The notes below the pieces were generated by a model that worked only from the letters and a program-made list of their open reading frames with translations, was not told where the DNA came from and made no database searches. From Acidimicrobiaceae bacterium (GTDB lineage: Bacteria; Actinomycetota; Acidimicrobiia; Acidimicrobiales; Acidimicrobiaceae): a stretch of 51,178 nt of DNA. Below, piece by piece: positions 18,286-27,561 of the stretch. The DNA is taken from positions 1 to 51,178 of the forward strand of contig JABEUN010000008.1 of the NCBI GenBank assembly GCA_013044385.1. Reading direction: 5' to 3'. A program made the position numbers and the translations under genes. How positions within the stretch are numbered: position 1 is the stretch's first letter; every line of letters starts with the position of its first letter.

Positions 18286-19719
18286 ATGCACAAATACCTA
18301 CTTGTTGGAACCTCCGGACTGACCCAGGCCGAGGGTGTGCATTTGGCGTACTTAGTCGCCTCGGTGCTGTTTATCCTCGGACTGAAGCAGCTCAGCTCGC
18401 CTAAGGGTGCGCGAAAGGGGAATATAACTGCGGCAGTGGGCATGGTCATCGCCCTAGGAACCGGACTAGTCGGCCTTCACCCTTCCTCGACCAAGATCAT
18501 TCTCATTGTTGCTGGCGTGGCATTCGGCCTAGTTGTCGGAACCGTGTCGGCACGCAAAGTGAAAATGACTGCTATGCCCCAGATGGTCGCCGCATTTAAT
18601 GGTGTAGGCGGCGGGGCCGCAGCTCTTGTCTCCGTCGAGGAGTACGCCAGGCTGATAGCACACTCATCCCAAGCTGTCGTTTTCGTACTCACCGTCGTGT
18701 TCTCCGTGGTAATCGGTTGCGTCAGCTTTGCCGGGTCTGTTCTGGCATTTCTGAAATTGCAAGAGCTAATGACGGGAAGACCCGTCACCTACCCAGGTCA
18801 GCAGGTTGTAAACGCTCTGATCGTTGTGGCGATCCTTGCAATCGCCGTCTTCCTAATTGGTTTTGGTACCAGCGTGGCTCTGGTGGTGGTCCTGCTGGCA
18901 TTGGCATTAGTGCTTGGCGTCGCCTTCGTCCTGCCGATTGGCGGCGCGGACATGCCGGTCGTGATCTCGATGTTGAATGCATTCACGGGACTTGCAGTCG
19001 CCGCTACAGGTTTCGTGTTGGGAAATACGGTCCTGATCGTGGGCGGTACTTTAGTGGGTGCCTCCGGAACTCTCCTTACCAAGATGATGGGTGACTCAAT
19101 GGGGCGTTCCTTGGGTAATGTGCTCTTCGCTGCGGTCGGAAAGGTAACTAGTTCAACTGGTGCGTCAACAGGTGAAGGGGAGACGCGTTCGGTGCGAACC
19201 GGGACCGCCGATGACATCGGCGTGATGCTCGCATACTCGCACAAGGTGATCATCGTTCCGGGGTATGGATTGGCTGTTGCCCAGGCTCAGCACGCCGCAC
19301 GAGAGCTCGCCTCTGCATTGGAGAAAAGAGGTGTCGAGGTTTCATATGCCATCCATCCCGTGGCGGGTCGTATGCCTGGACACATGAATGTACTGCTTGC
19401 AGAGGCCGATGTACCGTACGAGCAGTTGAAAGAGATGGACGAGATCAACGATCAGTTCAAGCTCGCCGATGCAGTTCTCGTTGTCGGTGCTAATGACGTC
19501 GTGAACCCATCTGCTCGCAATTCGCCATCTTCTCCGATCTATGGAATGCCGATTCTGAACGCCGATCAGGCGAAGAACATCGTCTTCATGAAGCGTTCAA
19601 TGAGACCTGGTTTCGCCGGTGTCGACAACGACTTGATGTTTGATCCGAAGACCATAATGCTTTTCGGCGACGCAAAGGACTCCTTGAACAAGCTAGTAGC
19701 AGCGGTAAAGGCCGCGTAG
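18286..19719 (+). CDS. pntB: NAD(P) transhydrogenase subunit beta
   Basis: The product (477 aa) begins with about eight to nine membrane helices, then the NADP(H)-binding domain III. Motif GYGLAVAQAQ lies near residue 326, with the typical GRMPGHMNVLLAEA, ANDVVNPSA and FMKRSMRPGFAG stretches. The ATG directly follows the alpha2 stop. The three subunits make NADPH at the expense of proton-motive force. The flavoprotein 134 bp downstream may be co-transcribed. Confidence 0.96.
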   Translation: MHKYLLVGTSGLTQAEGVHLAYLVASVLFILGLKQLSSPKGARKGNITAAVGMVIALGTGLVGLHPSSTKIILIVAGVAFGLVVGTVSARKVKMTAMPQMVAAFNGVGGGAAALVSVEEYARLIAHSSQAVVFVLTVVFSVVIGCVSFAGSVLAFLKLQELMTGRPVTYPGQQVVNALIVVAILAIAVFLIGFGTSVALVVVLLALALVLGVAFVLPIGGADMPVVISMLNAFTGLAVAATGFVLGNTVLIVGGTLVGASGTLLTKMMGDSMGRSLGNVLFAAVGKVTSSTGASTGEGETRSVRTGTADDIGVMLAYSHKVIIVPGYGLAVAQAQHAARELASALEKRGVEVSYAIHPVAGRMPGHMNVLLAEADVPYEQLKEMDEINDQFKLADAVLVVGANDVVNPSARNSPSSPIYGMPILNADQAKNIVFMKRSMRPGFAGVDNDLMFDPKTIMLFGDAKDSLNKLVAAVKAA

Positions 19720-19853
19720 TCGGCTGTAGCAGTGGACAATACGTGTGGGGTTAGGATCGTCGATTGAGTGCGGGTAGTTCCGCAGTGCCCTGCTAATTCA
19801 CAGGACGATGCCAATCTCAATCAGGACGATATCTAGCTGGTGATGGGAGTTAG

Positions 19854-21191
19854 GTGCAGTTCGATCTGGTAGTAGTCGGATCCGGTATAGCGGGTCGATC
19901 TGCAGTACGAGCGGCGATGCGGCGTAATCTCAGGATTGCGTTAGTCGAATCGGGCGAGGCGATAGACGGTGACTTTGTGCCCGGTCTTTCCGAGTTGGAA
20001 AGGTCCGCAGCTCCTTCACCCAACCGTATTCTGAATAGGCTAGTCCTGCGTGGACTAGGTCCTATTGAAGCCGATCCCCAGGGTCGAATGCTGACTCGCT
20101 TCTCAGGGAGCGTGCGCTTCCAGTCACGAGCTTCGCTACTGGTGGGCGACTCTAAGTTGACCGCTAGACGGATCGTAATTGCCACCGGATCCAAGCTGGT
20201 AGCGCCGAGCTTGGCGGGCCTGCAGGAGTGCGAACATCTCGACCAGTATGGAGCCCTTCGAGCACTCAGCGCTGGATCATTAAGTGGTTCGGTTTGCATC
20301 GTTGGTGATCTTTTGGAGTCGGCCGAACTCGCCTCTGCTGCATCGCTTGCGGGACTGGAGGTAATGGTTTGTGATTACAGTGCCGAAGGGTCCGAACCGC
20401 GTGAGCTTGAGGTCAAAGAGTCGATAAGGTTCGGACTCGAACGTTCCTTGGTGGATGTTTGGGCATCAGGTAGGTTGGACAGAGTAAACGCCGCTGCCGG
20501 CGATCGAAGCCGAGTTGACATAGTAGGCGTGGACGGCTCGGTCAAGCGGGTCGACAGCTTGGTTATCTGCTATGCGCGTCGTGCGGCTCTTGAGAACCTG
20601 AACGTCGAGTTTGTGGGGGTGGCGCTGGACCGAGATGGCTTCATCAAGGTAGATAACAAGCTACAGACGACGATTGCACCTGTTTTCGCTGTTGGAGACG
20701 TCACGGGACTGAACTTTACATCACAAGGTGCAGAAGAGATGGCCAGGATAGCAATTAGTCACGCATTTGATCGATCGCCGATTTTAAGGTTTGATCCTAA
20801 GTTGCAGCCGAGAGTCATTTTGACGGTTCCTGAGGTTGCGATGGTGGGTGACCTGCCCAAACAAGGTGCAGGGGGTCTTACCTTTGGTACCACGAAACTG
20901 GCTTCGATCTTCGGGGATGGATCCGGGTTGATGGATGTCAGCTATGTAAAACTTGTCTCCAAGTCGAGGGCGTTGCTCAGAAACATTGGAGGGGGGAAGT
21001 TGATAGGTGCCGTGATAGTTGGCGAAGGCGCTGCGGAGTCGATCTCCGAGGTCGCACTTGCAATCAGAAACAAGCTCGTAGTAGGAGCATTAGCCCAGAA
21101 CGGTCATGCCCGACCCAGCATTGGACAAGCCATACAACTAACGGCTCAGAAGATGATCGCGGCTGACCCAGTCGAGGATGAGTTCACTTGA
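19854..21191 (+). CDS. FAD-dependent oxidoreductase of the dihydrolipoamide-dehydrogenase fold, without redox cysteines
   Basis: The product (445 aa) has an N-terminal FAD motif GSGIAG (9-14), an ATGS motif near 111-114, a second Rossmann-like segment at about 149-165 and a second FAD motif VFAVGDVTG (about 276-284), then a dimerisation domain. The CxxxxC redox pair expected near residues 40-50 is absent; that segment reads EAIDGDFVPGLSE. The NAD-binding GxGxxG is also degenerate (VGDLLESAEL). GTG 19854 has GGGAG upstream. It follows pntB, so a link to pyridine nucleotides is tempting (as in SthA) but unproven. It could also be an inactive or non-NAD flavoprotein. Confidence 0.75.
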   Translation: MQFDLVVVGSGIAGRSAVRAAMRRNLRIALVESGEAIDGDFVPGLSELERSAAPSPNRILNRLVLRGLGPIEADPQGRMLTRFSGSVRFQSRASLLVGDSKLTARRIVIATGSKLVAPSLAGLQECEHLDQYGALRALSAGSLSGSVCIVGDLLESAELASAASLAGLEVMVCDYSAEGSEPRELEVKESIRFGLERSLVDVWASGRLDRVNAAAGDRSRVDIVGVDGSVKRVDSLVICYARRAALENLNVEFVGVALDRDGFIKVDNKLQTTIAPVFAVGDVTGLNFTSQGAEEMARIAISHAFDRSPILRFDPKLQPRVILTVPEVAMVGDLPKQGAGGLTFGTTKLASIFGDGSGLMDVSYVKLVSKSRALLRNIGGGKLIGAVIVGEGAAESISEVALAIRNKLVVGALAQNGHARPSIGQAIQLTAQKMIAADPVEDEFT

Positions 21192-21258
21192 TCGGTCATT
21201 GCCTGTTAAATTGTCAACGAATTGCTTATGGAAGGCGATTTGTCGATGGCTAGCTCCA

Positions 21259-21810
21259 CTAGGCCCGCTTTACCGATTGATCCTGCATTGTGATCGCTGT
21301 GGCCAAGATTTGGCGCGTGTGGTGGAGCTTCGACCGAACAGTTCCGAGCGGTATTCCAACTATTTCGGCCACTTGACTATAGCTAAACCCTATGACCGCA
21401 CAAAGAACGAAAACGTCCCTCGCTGTCGGGTCCAAGTCTCGCAGTGTTGCGTAGAGGTCCCCGGGAAAAAATGACTCCGGGCCGTCTGAATAGGGATGTG
21501 CGGATCCGATGGAGTCGATATTGACCTGGGGTGGCCTCCTGATCGATCTGCGATACTCATCTATGGACCTATTTCTGGCGATGCTGAAGAGCCAGGTCAT
21601 TGCCGATCGGTTCGGTTGGTAGGTGGCGAGGGAGCGCCAGAGCGAGAGGTAGGTCTCTTGCATGACGTCTGCGACATTGGACCGTCCCGATGTTTGAGAG
21701 ATATAGAGGCCCAGTGCAGCTTGGGTGCGTAGAACGAATTCGCTAAAGGCTGACTCCCTGCCAAGGCTCGCCTCCGACAGAAGAGACTCGAGGCTCCGCT
21801 CACTTTTCAT
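21259..21810 (-). CDS. ECF-type RNA polymerase sigma factor
   Basis: The product (183 aa) contains sigma70 region 2 (about residues 20-90, with DVMQETYLSLWRSL and WLFSIARNRSIDEYRR) and region 4 (about 125-172, with SQVAEIVGIPLGTVRSKLHHTR as the -35-binding helix-turn-helix). No region 1.1 or 3 is present, which defines an ECF sigma. The ATG at 21810 has only a weak Shine-Dalgarno. It is divergent, 79 bp from the zinc-binding membrane protein gene, its likely anti-sigma factor. That divergent placement is less common than sigma/anti-sigma operons. Confidence 0.92.
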   Translation of the reverse strand: MKSERSLESLLSEASLGRESAFSEFVLRTQAALGLYISQTSGRSNVADVMQETYLSLWRSLATYQPNRSAMTWLFSIARNRSIDEYRRSIRRPPQVNIDSIGSAHPYSDGPESFFPGDLYATLRDLDPTARDVFVLCAVIGFSYSQVAEIVGIPLGTVRSKLHHTRQILATAITMQDQSVKRA

Positions 21811-21889
21811 TCTGGACAGCGACTCTCAAACTTTCGAATAATTTTCACCCAGTCCGAACTCTAGCCGTTTCGTCGGCGTATATGAATAC

Positions 21890-22774
21890 GTGGGAAGCGT
21901 CGACTGTCTGAGCTTTGAAGGAGCACTCCTTGATCTGGAGGGTGGCGAGTCCACCAAAGTCTCCAGGGAGGATCTCGTGGGGCATCTGAGTTCCTGCAGT
22001 GCCTGCGCCCGATTCCTAGTTGATGAGGTTGAGACCACAGGTGTTTTGAGCGGCGTCCGATTTCCAAATTTATGGAAGCTTCCTCCTGAAGGCAACCCTG
22101 ATTTCAAACAGATGCGCCCAACGCACCTTAGGCGGGCCATCACGAGCCTCAGATTTGTATCTGCTGGGGCCGGTGGAGTGTTGATCCTGCTAGCGGTCGT
22201 TGGCACTTGGCGCGCACTGTCTAGTGGCAGTGGAACGCCAGTTAGCCTGCATCTCGACTTGATGGTTTTTCGATTCTGCCTTGGAGTAGCGATACTGTTG
22301 GGATCCTTCGAGAACGAGAGCCTCTGGTACACCAGGTGGATCGTCATCAGCACGGGGGTGCTCCTCTTCTTGGTGGCACTTTTCGACTTCGCCTTGGGAG
22401 CGGGATCTCTGTCCGGACTACTGCCAAACTTTCCCATTATGTTGGCCTCATTATGTTCGGCGGTCATGCTTTTACTTCTCAAGCCTGGACTCGCCCTGAC
22501 GACTAAGACGTCAGTTAAGCCCTCGCGGTCGTTTTCAATGATCCGGATTATACGTATTGCCTCTATTGGCATTGCCGGGATAGTGATGACGATGGCGCTG
22601 ACGGCAGTGCCGAATCGGCCTACTGCACCACTCGATCCAGTTTTCTTAAAGGCGTCCGTGCCCGCAACCGCTGTTTCGGTTTCTTACTTAGGTAGAGTTG
22701 TGCCTCCCTGCGATGCGACATTGAATCGGTACCAGTTGCCCACGGAGGTCGGAAACCCTGTCAAACCGGCATGA
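21890..22774 (+). CDS. Zinc-binding multi-TM protein, probable anti-sigma factor
   Basis: The product (294 aa) starts at GTG 21890, with no clear Shine-Dalgarno. The N-terminus carries HxxxCxxC (His32, Cys36, Cys39), the ZAS/zf-HC2 signature of zinc anti-sigma factors that trap ECF sigma factors. About five hydrophobic segments follow (about residues 82-105, 115-137, 145-170, 176-196 and 222-245). The C-terminal about 45 residues, with one Cys, would be extracytoplasmic. Most anti-sigma factors have a single helix, so five is unusual. The divergent ECF sigma gene supports the role; the copper/oxidase genes downstream suggest the stimulus. Confidence 0.68.
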   Translation: MGSVDCLSFEGALLDLEGGESTKVSREDLVGHLSSCSACARFLVDEVETTGVLSGVRFPNLWKLPPEGNPDFKQMRPTHLRRAITSLRFVSAGAGGVLILLAVVGTWRALSSGSGTPVSLHLDLMVFRFCLGVAILLGSFENESLWYTRWIVISTGVLLFLVALFDFALGAGSLSGLLPNFPIMLASLCSAVMLLLLKPGLALTTKTSVKPSRSFSMIRIIRIASIGIAGIVMTMALTAVPNRPTAPLDPVFLKASVPATAVSVSYLGRVVPPCDATLNRYQLPTEVGNPVKPA

Positions 22775-22908
22775 CTTGCGTGATAGCAGATCTGGATGTT
22801 GAAGCTTTGCGTAGTTTCGGTCCTTGGTACTTTTCGGTCGGAGACTGGCCAATATGTGGTGTATTTGGAGACTTATGAGAACTAACCAACAAGGTAAGGG
22901 GTAGCCAG

Positions 22909-24741
22909 TTGCCAGGCATGGGAATTCAGTCCGGATCTGATTACGGACTTCTCTCGAATTCGTTGTATTCGATACTTCTCTTGACGGTGTTCGCAGGCGT
23001 TGCCATTGCGGTGGTATCGATGTTGATCAAGAGTTTCTTCGGTACTCCGCAGTTTTTAGAAACTGCGGTGAAGTGGGCGGAAGGTCGAAAGTGGAGCGCA
23101 GGAACGGTGCTGCACACAAAATCCGAGTCAAGAATTCAGATCGGTTTCGGGGTTATATGGATTATCGACGGGCTATTCCAGTTGAGACCGGACATGCCTG
23201 GAGGGTTTGTCTCCCAGGTAGCAACGCCCGCACTTCAGGGTGCTCCAAGGCTATTGATCGATGTCACGAATCCGATTCTCAATCTATGGCTTTATCATCC
23301 CGTAAAGGTCGATCTGACTTCGGCATGGATCCAGATCGTGATCGGATTAGGAATGATTCTGATCCGTCGTGGTGTCTCTAGGCGTTTGATCCTTTGGCTC
23401 GGTGTTGGTTGGTCGCTTATCGTCTTTTTGGCCGGCGAGGGTTTCGGGGTATTTTACCCTGGCGCCTCCTTTCTGACCGGTGCCCCCGGGGCAGTACTAC
23501 TCTACGGATTTGCCTCGTTCTACCTACTTCAGTTCGAGTCCAAAAGGCCTTGGACGAGATCTCGCAGAGCAATTGCCGTGCCAGTCGCCATCTTCTTTGC
23601 CGTCGGTGGCATTCTGCAGGCATTGCCGGGAAGCCAGAATTGGAATAGGACCGGCCTTACGACCATGCTAACTGGAATGGCAGCCTCAAATCAGCCATCA
23701 GTATTCGCCAAGGTAGTTAGTGCGTATGCGAACCTCGCATCTTCAAACCATGTTCTGGCGAATGCCATCTTTGTTCTCCTTCCACTGGGGGCAGCCCTCT
23801 GCCTACTAATCAACGCTAAAAGTAAAAAGGCCATCTACCTAGCGATTGCAGTAGCTCTTGCGGGTTGGTGGATCGGTAATGATTTTGGCATCTACTCCTC
23901 GACAGCCACAGATTTCAACTCGGGTCTTCCGACGATTATCCTGCTCAGTGCTCTGCTTGGATTCGGTCAACCGAGAGTATCGCAATCTGAGGACGGTTCC
24001 GGGCCAACTGAAGCGGGTAGCTCCGAGACGATCGTGGCCCCTAACGGCCGTGGGTCTCTGACCCTACTGGAGAGGCCGACAGATGTGATGGTTGTGACAA
24101 AGTTGCCGCTCCTAGGTTTTGGAGTGGTCTCGTTTGCTGCCGGAGCCCTATTTGTATCGGCATTGATATCTCTGGTTGCCATGTTCGGACCCGTATCTGG
24201 GTCTATGGCACTTGTGGACTCTTCGGGCTTCGTTCCAATTCCGCCAAAGCTTGCTCCAGCTTTCAATCTTGTCTCTACTACGGGACGAAGCGTCTCATTG
24301 GAGACTCTCAGGGGGCGACCCGTTCTGCTTACATTTCTGGACCCGGAATGCTATGACACTTGTCCATTGATGGCACAAGAGATGGTCAAGGCGGATGAGC
24401 TGCTGGGTCCAAAAGGTAAAAATGTAGCCCTGGTCGCCGTAGACGCTAATCCATTTTTTACGAGCACAGCCGACACCTCGGCTTTTAGTCAATCCCACGG
24501 GCTCTCGCAGATCAAGAACTGGTACTACCTGACTGGTTCAAGGGCACAGTTGGCCAAGGTGTGGTCCGACTACGGGATTCAGGTAGTCCCCCAGAGACTG
24601 GGGATGGTGGTCCATACACAGGTGTACTACTTCATCAACAGTGCCGGTGTCGAGGTAGGAGCGCTTCAAGATACCGGCAACTCCCAGATTTCAGGAAGTT
24701 ATTCGACATTGATCGAGTCACATTTGAAGCCGCTCCTATGA
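22909..24741 (+). CDS. Polytopic membrane protein fused to a C-terminal SCO1/SenC copper-chaperone domain
   Basis: The product (610 aa) has about ten hydrophobic segments over residues 15-435, in a family-like layout (GVIWIIDGLFQLRPDMP; later NDFGIY and NSGLPTI). A thioredoxin-fold SCO1 domain fills about 445-610. The copper-binding CxxxC is Cys481/Cys485 (ECYDTC) and the third ligand is likely His569 (VVHTQ). SCO proteins insert copper into the CuA site of cytochrome c oxidase. The TTG start is 8 nt after AAGGGG; an ATG lies three codons later. The stop overlaps the lipoprotein gene (ATGA). The fusion tethers the chaperone to an unknown membrane domain. Confidence 0.85.
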   Translation: MPGMGIQSGSDYGLLSNSLYSILLLTVFAGVAIAVVSMLIKSFFGTPQFLETAVKWAEGRKWSAGTVLHTKSESRIQIGFGVIWIIDGLFQLRPDMPGGFVSQVATPALQGAPRLLIDVTNPILNLWLYHPVKVDLTSAWIQIVIGLGMILIRRGVSRRLILWLGVGWSLIVFLAGEGFGVFYPGASFLTGAPGAVLLYGFASFYLLQFESKRPWTRSRRAIAVPVAIFFAVGGILQALPGSQNWNRTGLTTMLTGMAASNQPSVFAKVVSAYANLASSNHVLANAIFVLLPLGAALCLLINAKSKKAIYLAIAVALAGWWIGNDFGIYSSTATDFNSGLPTIILLSALLGFGQPRVSQSEDGSGPTEAGSSETIVAPNGRGSLTLLERPTDVMVVTKLPLLGFGVVSFAAGALFVSALISLVAMFGPVSGSMALVDSSGFVPIPPKLAPAFNLVSTTGRSVSLETLRGRPVLLTFLDPECYDTCPLMAQEMVKADELLGPKGKNVALVAVDANPFFTSTADTSAFSQSHGLSQIKNWYYLTGSRAQLAKVWSDYGIQVVPQRLGMVVHTQVYYFINSAGVEVGALQDTGNSQISGSYSTLIESHLKPLL

Positions 24742-25856
24742 ATAGCCTTACCGATATTAATCTTCGGATCGCGTGGTTCAAGGGTCACCTCAAGAGTCTC
24801 TTCCGGGGAGTTCCATCGGCTGGTTTCGTCTTGGTTTGTACCTTGGTATTAGCAGGTTGCGGCACTGCTGGTTCTGTCAGCTCAAACCCATTGGAAACTT
24901 CAGCGACCGCCACCGTGAGCCCAGCGGCCGAATCCAATTTGGTGGCCTATTCTGACAGCTCCGTCTGGTTTACAGCGAAGTCAGGTCCCTACTGGCAGGT
25001 CCTTTCCGTTGATCCGCAAGACAAGCTGATAAGCGACATAACACCCTCCGGCTTCTCGACCCGAGGAGGTCTTGCAATGGCCACAAATGGTACTGGCCTT
25101 GGAGTGATTGGCCTGTATCCCTACAAGTCGTTGCTGGCGTCGACTCTTTTTGTTACCAGCACGGCCGGAAAGTCGTGGTCTTCTCTGGAACTTAGCGGAG
25201 GCTTGGCTCCGGTTAGAAATGCAATCGCGGTCTCGTCTTCTCACATATATGCCCTGACTCAGTCGGTAGGGAGATCCTCCTTGTCCCTCTTTGTCGGTGG
25301 TGTGAAGTCAATAGGAGCGGTGTTGCGGCTCCCTGCCTCCTTACGGGCACCTTCTGGGATACTCGGAGTCACAGGTGGGGTACTCGCATATGGGAGTGGA
25401 GCGCGAGGAGAGATGGCAGCCCTCTACTCGGAGTCGACCAAGAAGTGGACGACTGAACCAGTATCGAAGGGTTCAACTCTGACAACGGTAGTAACTGGAG
25501 GTGCAGGTGATTACGGCGTGACAGCCGTTTCGTGCGTTGCCTCGAGTTCTAATTCAGTGGTCGCGTCTGAGCTGGTGTTTCCATCCTGGTCCAGCCCCGC
25601 ACCACGATGGGACTCGCCTGCCCAGAACTCGCTGTGTGCCAACGGCGAAAATGGGTCAGTGCCGTATATTCCTGCTGGTGCAAAGTCGGAGCCACCGACG
25701 AGTCCAGGGCTGCAGGCGGTCTCGTTTGGCCCGCTGTCTGTAATATATCGAAACGGCTCGTCACGCGTCTACCTCGGAGTGCTCGGCCCAATTGGCCTAA
25801 CATCGCTGAGTACGCCATTAAATGCCTACCTGACAGCTTTAGCCAGTACGGGTTAG
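24738..25856 (+). CDS. Lipoprotein with propeller-like (BNR-type) repeats
   Basis: The product (372 aa) starts at ATG 24738, overlapping the upstream stop by 4 nt; the same frame is open far upstream but only inside the SCO gene. A hydrophobic segment ends in LVLAGC (Cys41), a lipobox. A Ser/Thr/Ala-rich linker follows, then beta-rich repeats such as STAGKSWSSLEL, resembling BNR/Asp-box blades. It is likely anchored on the outer face. Its coupling to the SCO fusion suggests a part in oxidase or copper assembly. No enzyme motif seen. Confidence 0.75.
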   Translation: MNSLTDINLRIAWFKGHLKSLFRGVPSAGFVLVCTLVLAGCGTAGSVSSNPLETSATATVSPAAESNLVAYSDSSVWFTAKSGPYWQVLSVDPQDKLISDITPSGFSTRGGLAMATNGTGLGVIGLYPYKSLLASTLFVTSTAGKSWSSLELSGGLAPVRNAIAVSSSHIYALTQSVGRSSLSLFVGGVKSIGAVLRLPASLRAPSGILGVTGGVLAYGSGARGEMAALYSESTKKWTTEPVSKGSTLTTVVTGGAGDYGVTAVSCVASSSNSVVASELVFPSWSSPAPRWDSPAQNSLCANGENGSVPYIPAGAKSEPPTSPGLQAVSFGPLSVIYRNGSSRVYLGVLGPIGLTSLSTPLNAYLTALASTG

Positions 25857-26024
25857 ACCGCTTAGCGATAGCCGTCGCGGAGGATGTCGACCATTGCAAA
25901 CTGTTGCCGTAATGTGGGCCAGGGCCTAGTATTGAGGCGGGTAGTTTCGCCAGCGTGTAGGTAAGTCCTGCAGCTGGCTGCCATTTCGAGATGGCAGTGC
26001 GCGTGAGCGCTTAGGAGGGGTTTT

Positions 26025-26999
26025 GTGAGTCCTGATATGAACATGGCACCTGTGGCCAGTCACGCGGGATTTGTAGCCAAATACCTGCTTTCAAACTGGT
26101 CGATTGACCCTCTGATAACGGTGCCGTTCATCATCGTTCCAACGCTTCTTTACATTCGCGGACTCGGCGTACTCCGGCGTCAGAATGCAAGGACTGGGAC
26201 TGTCGCATTGGGGACTGAACGGAAAAGCATCACGCTGTTCTGTTTGGGCATGGGAATGTGGATAGCTTCCTTCATGTCCCCCATCTTGTTCTGGTCAATG
26301 GTGTATCTGTGGGTTCACATGCTGTTCCACGTTGTGGTGATGATCGCAGCGCCGCCCCTTTTGGCATCGTCAAAGCCGTTCAATGTAATGGCTCATGGAA
26401 TTCCTGATTCGGTGAAGCCAGCCACAAAAAGACTGCTTTCTTCTCTGAAGGGGAACGGTCCAGTTGGCTCAATCCAAAGGTTCATTACCAATCCATGGGT
26501 AGATTTCATCTACTTCAACTTCGTGATGTGGTTCTGGTTCGTGCCCCGCTTCATGACACTTGCGGTCGACAACCTATATGTCATGGATATCATGCACCTG
26601 ACGTTTCTCACCGCTGGCCCGCTCCTGTTCTTCCACTTCGTTGACTCTCCCCCATACAAGTCCAGAATCCCGAATCCGATGGTGCGCATGGGTGCGTTGT
26701 TGCTCTGCATCTATTCAAGTTGGGCGCTTGCAATGGTGCTAGGTCTTACCAATAGTCCATGGTTCAGCGTCTATGGCAACATTCCTGGAAAGTCTCTCAG
26801 TCTCATGGCAGACCAACAGATTGGCGCGTCGATACTTTGGGTATTGTGCATGGAGCCACTCGTCTACACCGGCTACTACAACATCTATCTCTGGCTGAAT
26901 CTATCTGATAGGGGACTGTTCAAAGATGGTGCGACGCCGTGGTTAAAGAAGGTCAGAAGAGGACCCGCCTACGTTACCGGTGAGCTGGAAGCGGACTAG
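26025..26999 (+). CDS. ctaG: Cytochrome c oxidase assembly protein CtaG (caa3 type)
   Basis: The product (324 aa) has about seven membrane helices and the caa3_CtaG family features: WVHMLFHVVVMIAAPPLLA in the centre, WFVPRFMTLA, and a conserved MHLTFLTAGPLLFFHFVD helix. CtaG of this type is needed for CuA/caa3 oxidase maturation in Bacillus. The GTG start has TTAGGAGGGG 5-14 nt upstream. It lies 168 bp after the lipoprotein gene, ending the SCO-lipoprotein-CtaG group. Confidence 0.88.
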   Translation: MSPDMNMAPVASHAGFVAKYLLSNWSIDPLITVPFIIVPTLLYIRGLGVLRRQNARTGTVALGTERKSITLFCLGMGMWIASFMSPILFWSMVYLWVHMLFHVVVMIAAPPLLASSKPFNVMAHGIPDSVKPATKRLLSSLKGNGPVGSIQRFITNPWVDFIYFNFVMWFWFVPRFMTLAVDNLYVMDIMHLTFLTAGPLLFFHFVDSPPYKSRIPNPMVRMGALLLCIYSSWALAMVLGLTNSPWFSVYGNIPGKSLSLMADQQIGASILWVLCMEPLVYTGYYNIYLWLNLSDRGLFKDGATPWLKKVRRGPAYVTGELEAD

Positions 27000-27561
27000 G
27001 AGTTCTAACTTCGACTGTTGTCAAGATCAGGTTCAGATCGCTTAACCCAAGGTCACTCGGCACGGGCTTTAGCCAAATGGCGCGAGCATCGTTGCATCTC
27101 CGCTAGCGCGATTTGCAAACTTTTGATGCCAATGGGGAGACACCTGAGATCTCACTTGTCGTTTTGGCCACAGTTAATTAGGGATGGTGCTGCCACGGGT
27201 GGAGTTCCTGGAGGTCCCGTCCTCGTCGAGAAGTTGTCAGATTCAGATACCTGGTTTGGCAAATCCGATGGTCTCATCCAATTAGTGCCAAGTGGTTCGA
27301 ACTCTGGATTGTATTGCTAGTAGATCCTGTGCGATTCTGATCCATAGGAGCCGTGGAGACCAAAGCATCTCCATTCAGTCACCATGAGAAGTCCAAGTGC
27401 AAGTGAGGTGGCTCTTTTGACTTCAACGCTGCTGTTTCTAAGCCGCCTTCAGATGCTCAGACTGGTCCATGGCGTCAAACAGATGGTTTTGAGGTAAGGC
27501 AGGGATCAGGTACATGCTCAAGTTACTGGAATTGAGCAGCCCAAATCAATTCCAGGTGAAC
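27000..27561. other. 562-bp gene-free region downstream of ctaG
   Basis: Convergent intergenic region. I find no convincing gene: a 100-codon plus-strand frame (27018-27320) has no protein-like features. The only structured element is the strong hairpin at 27526-27555 next to the end of the CAP-domain gene. Confidence 0.5.
27526..27555 (-). terminator. 10-bp-stem hairpin just after the CAP-domain gene
   Basis: CTGGAATTGA (27526-27535) and TCAATTCCAG (27546-27555) are perfect inverted repeats around a 10-nt loop, starting 6 nt after the stop of the minus-strand gene. There is no U-tract on the minus strand, so it may be an incomplete or factor-assisted terminator, or an mRNA 3'-end stabiliser. 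Confidence 0.55.

Noticed and set aside
27293-27303. GGTTCGAAC resembling a tRNA T-loop
   Set aside because: The flanking bases do not pair as a T-stem, and no acceptor or anticodon arm can be built.
27018-27320. 100-aa plus-strand open frame after ctaG
   Set aside because: No Shine-Dalgarno, no hydrophobic or domain pattern, unusual composition; I treat it as chance.
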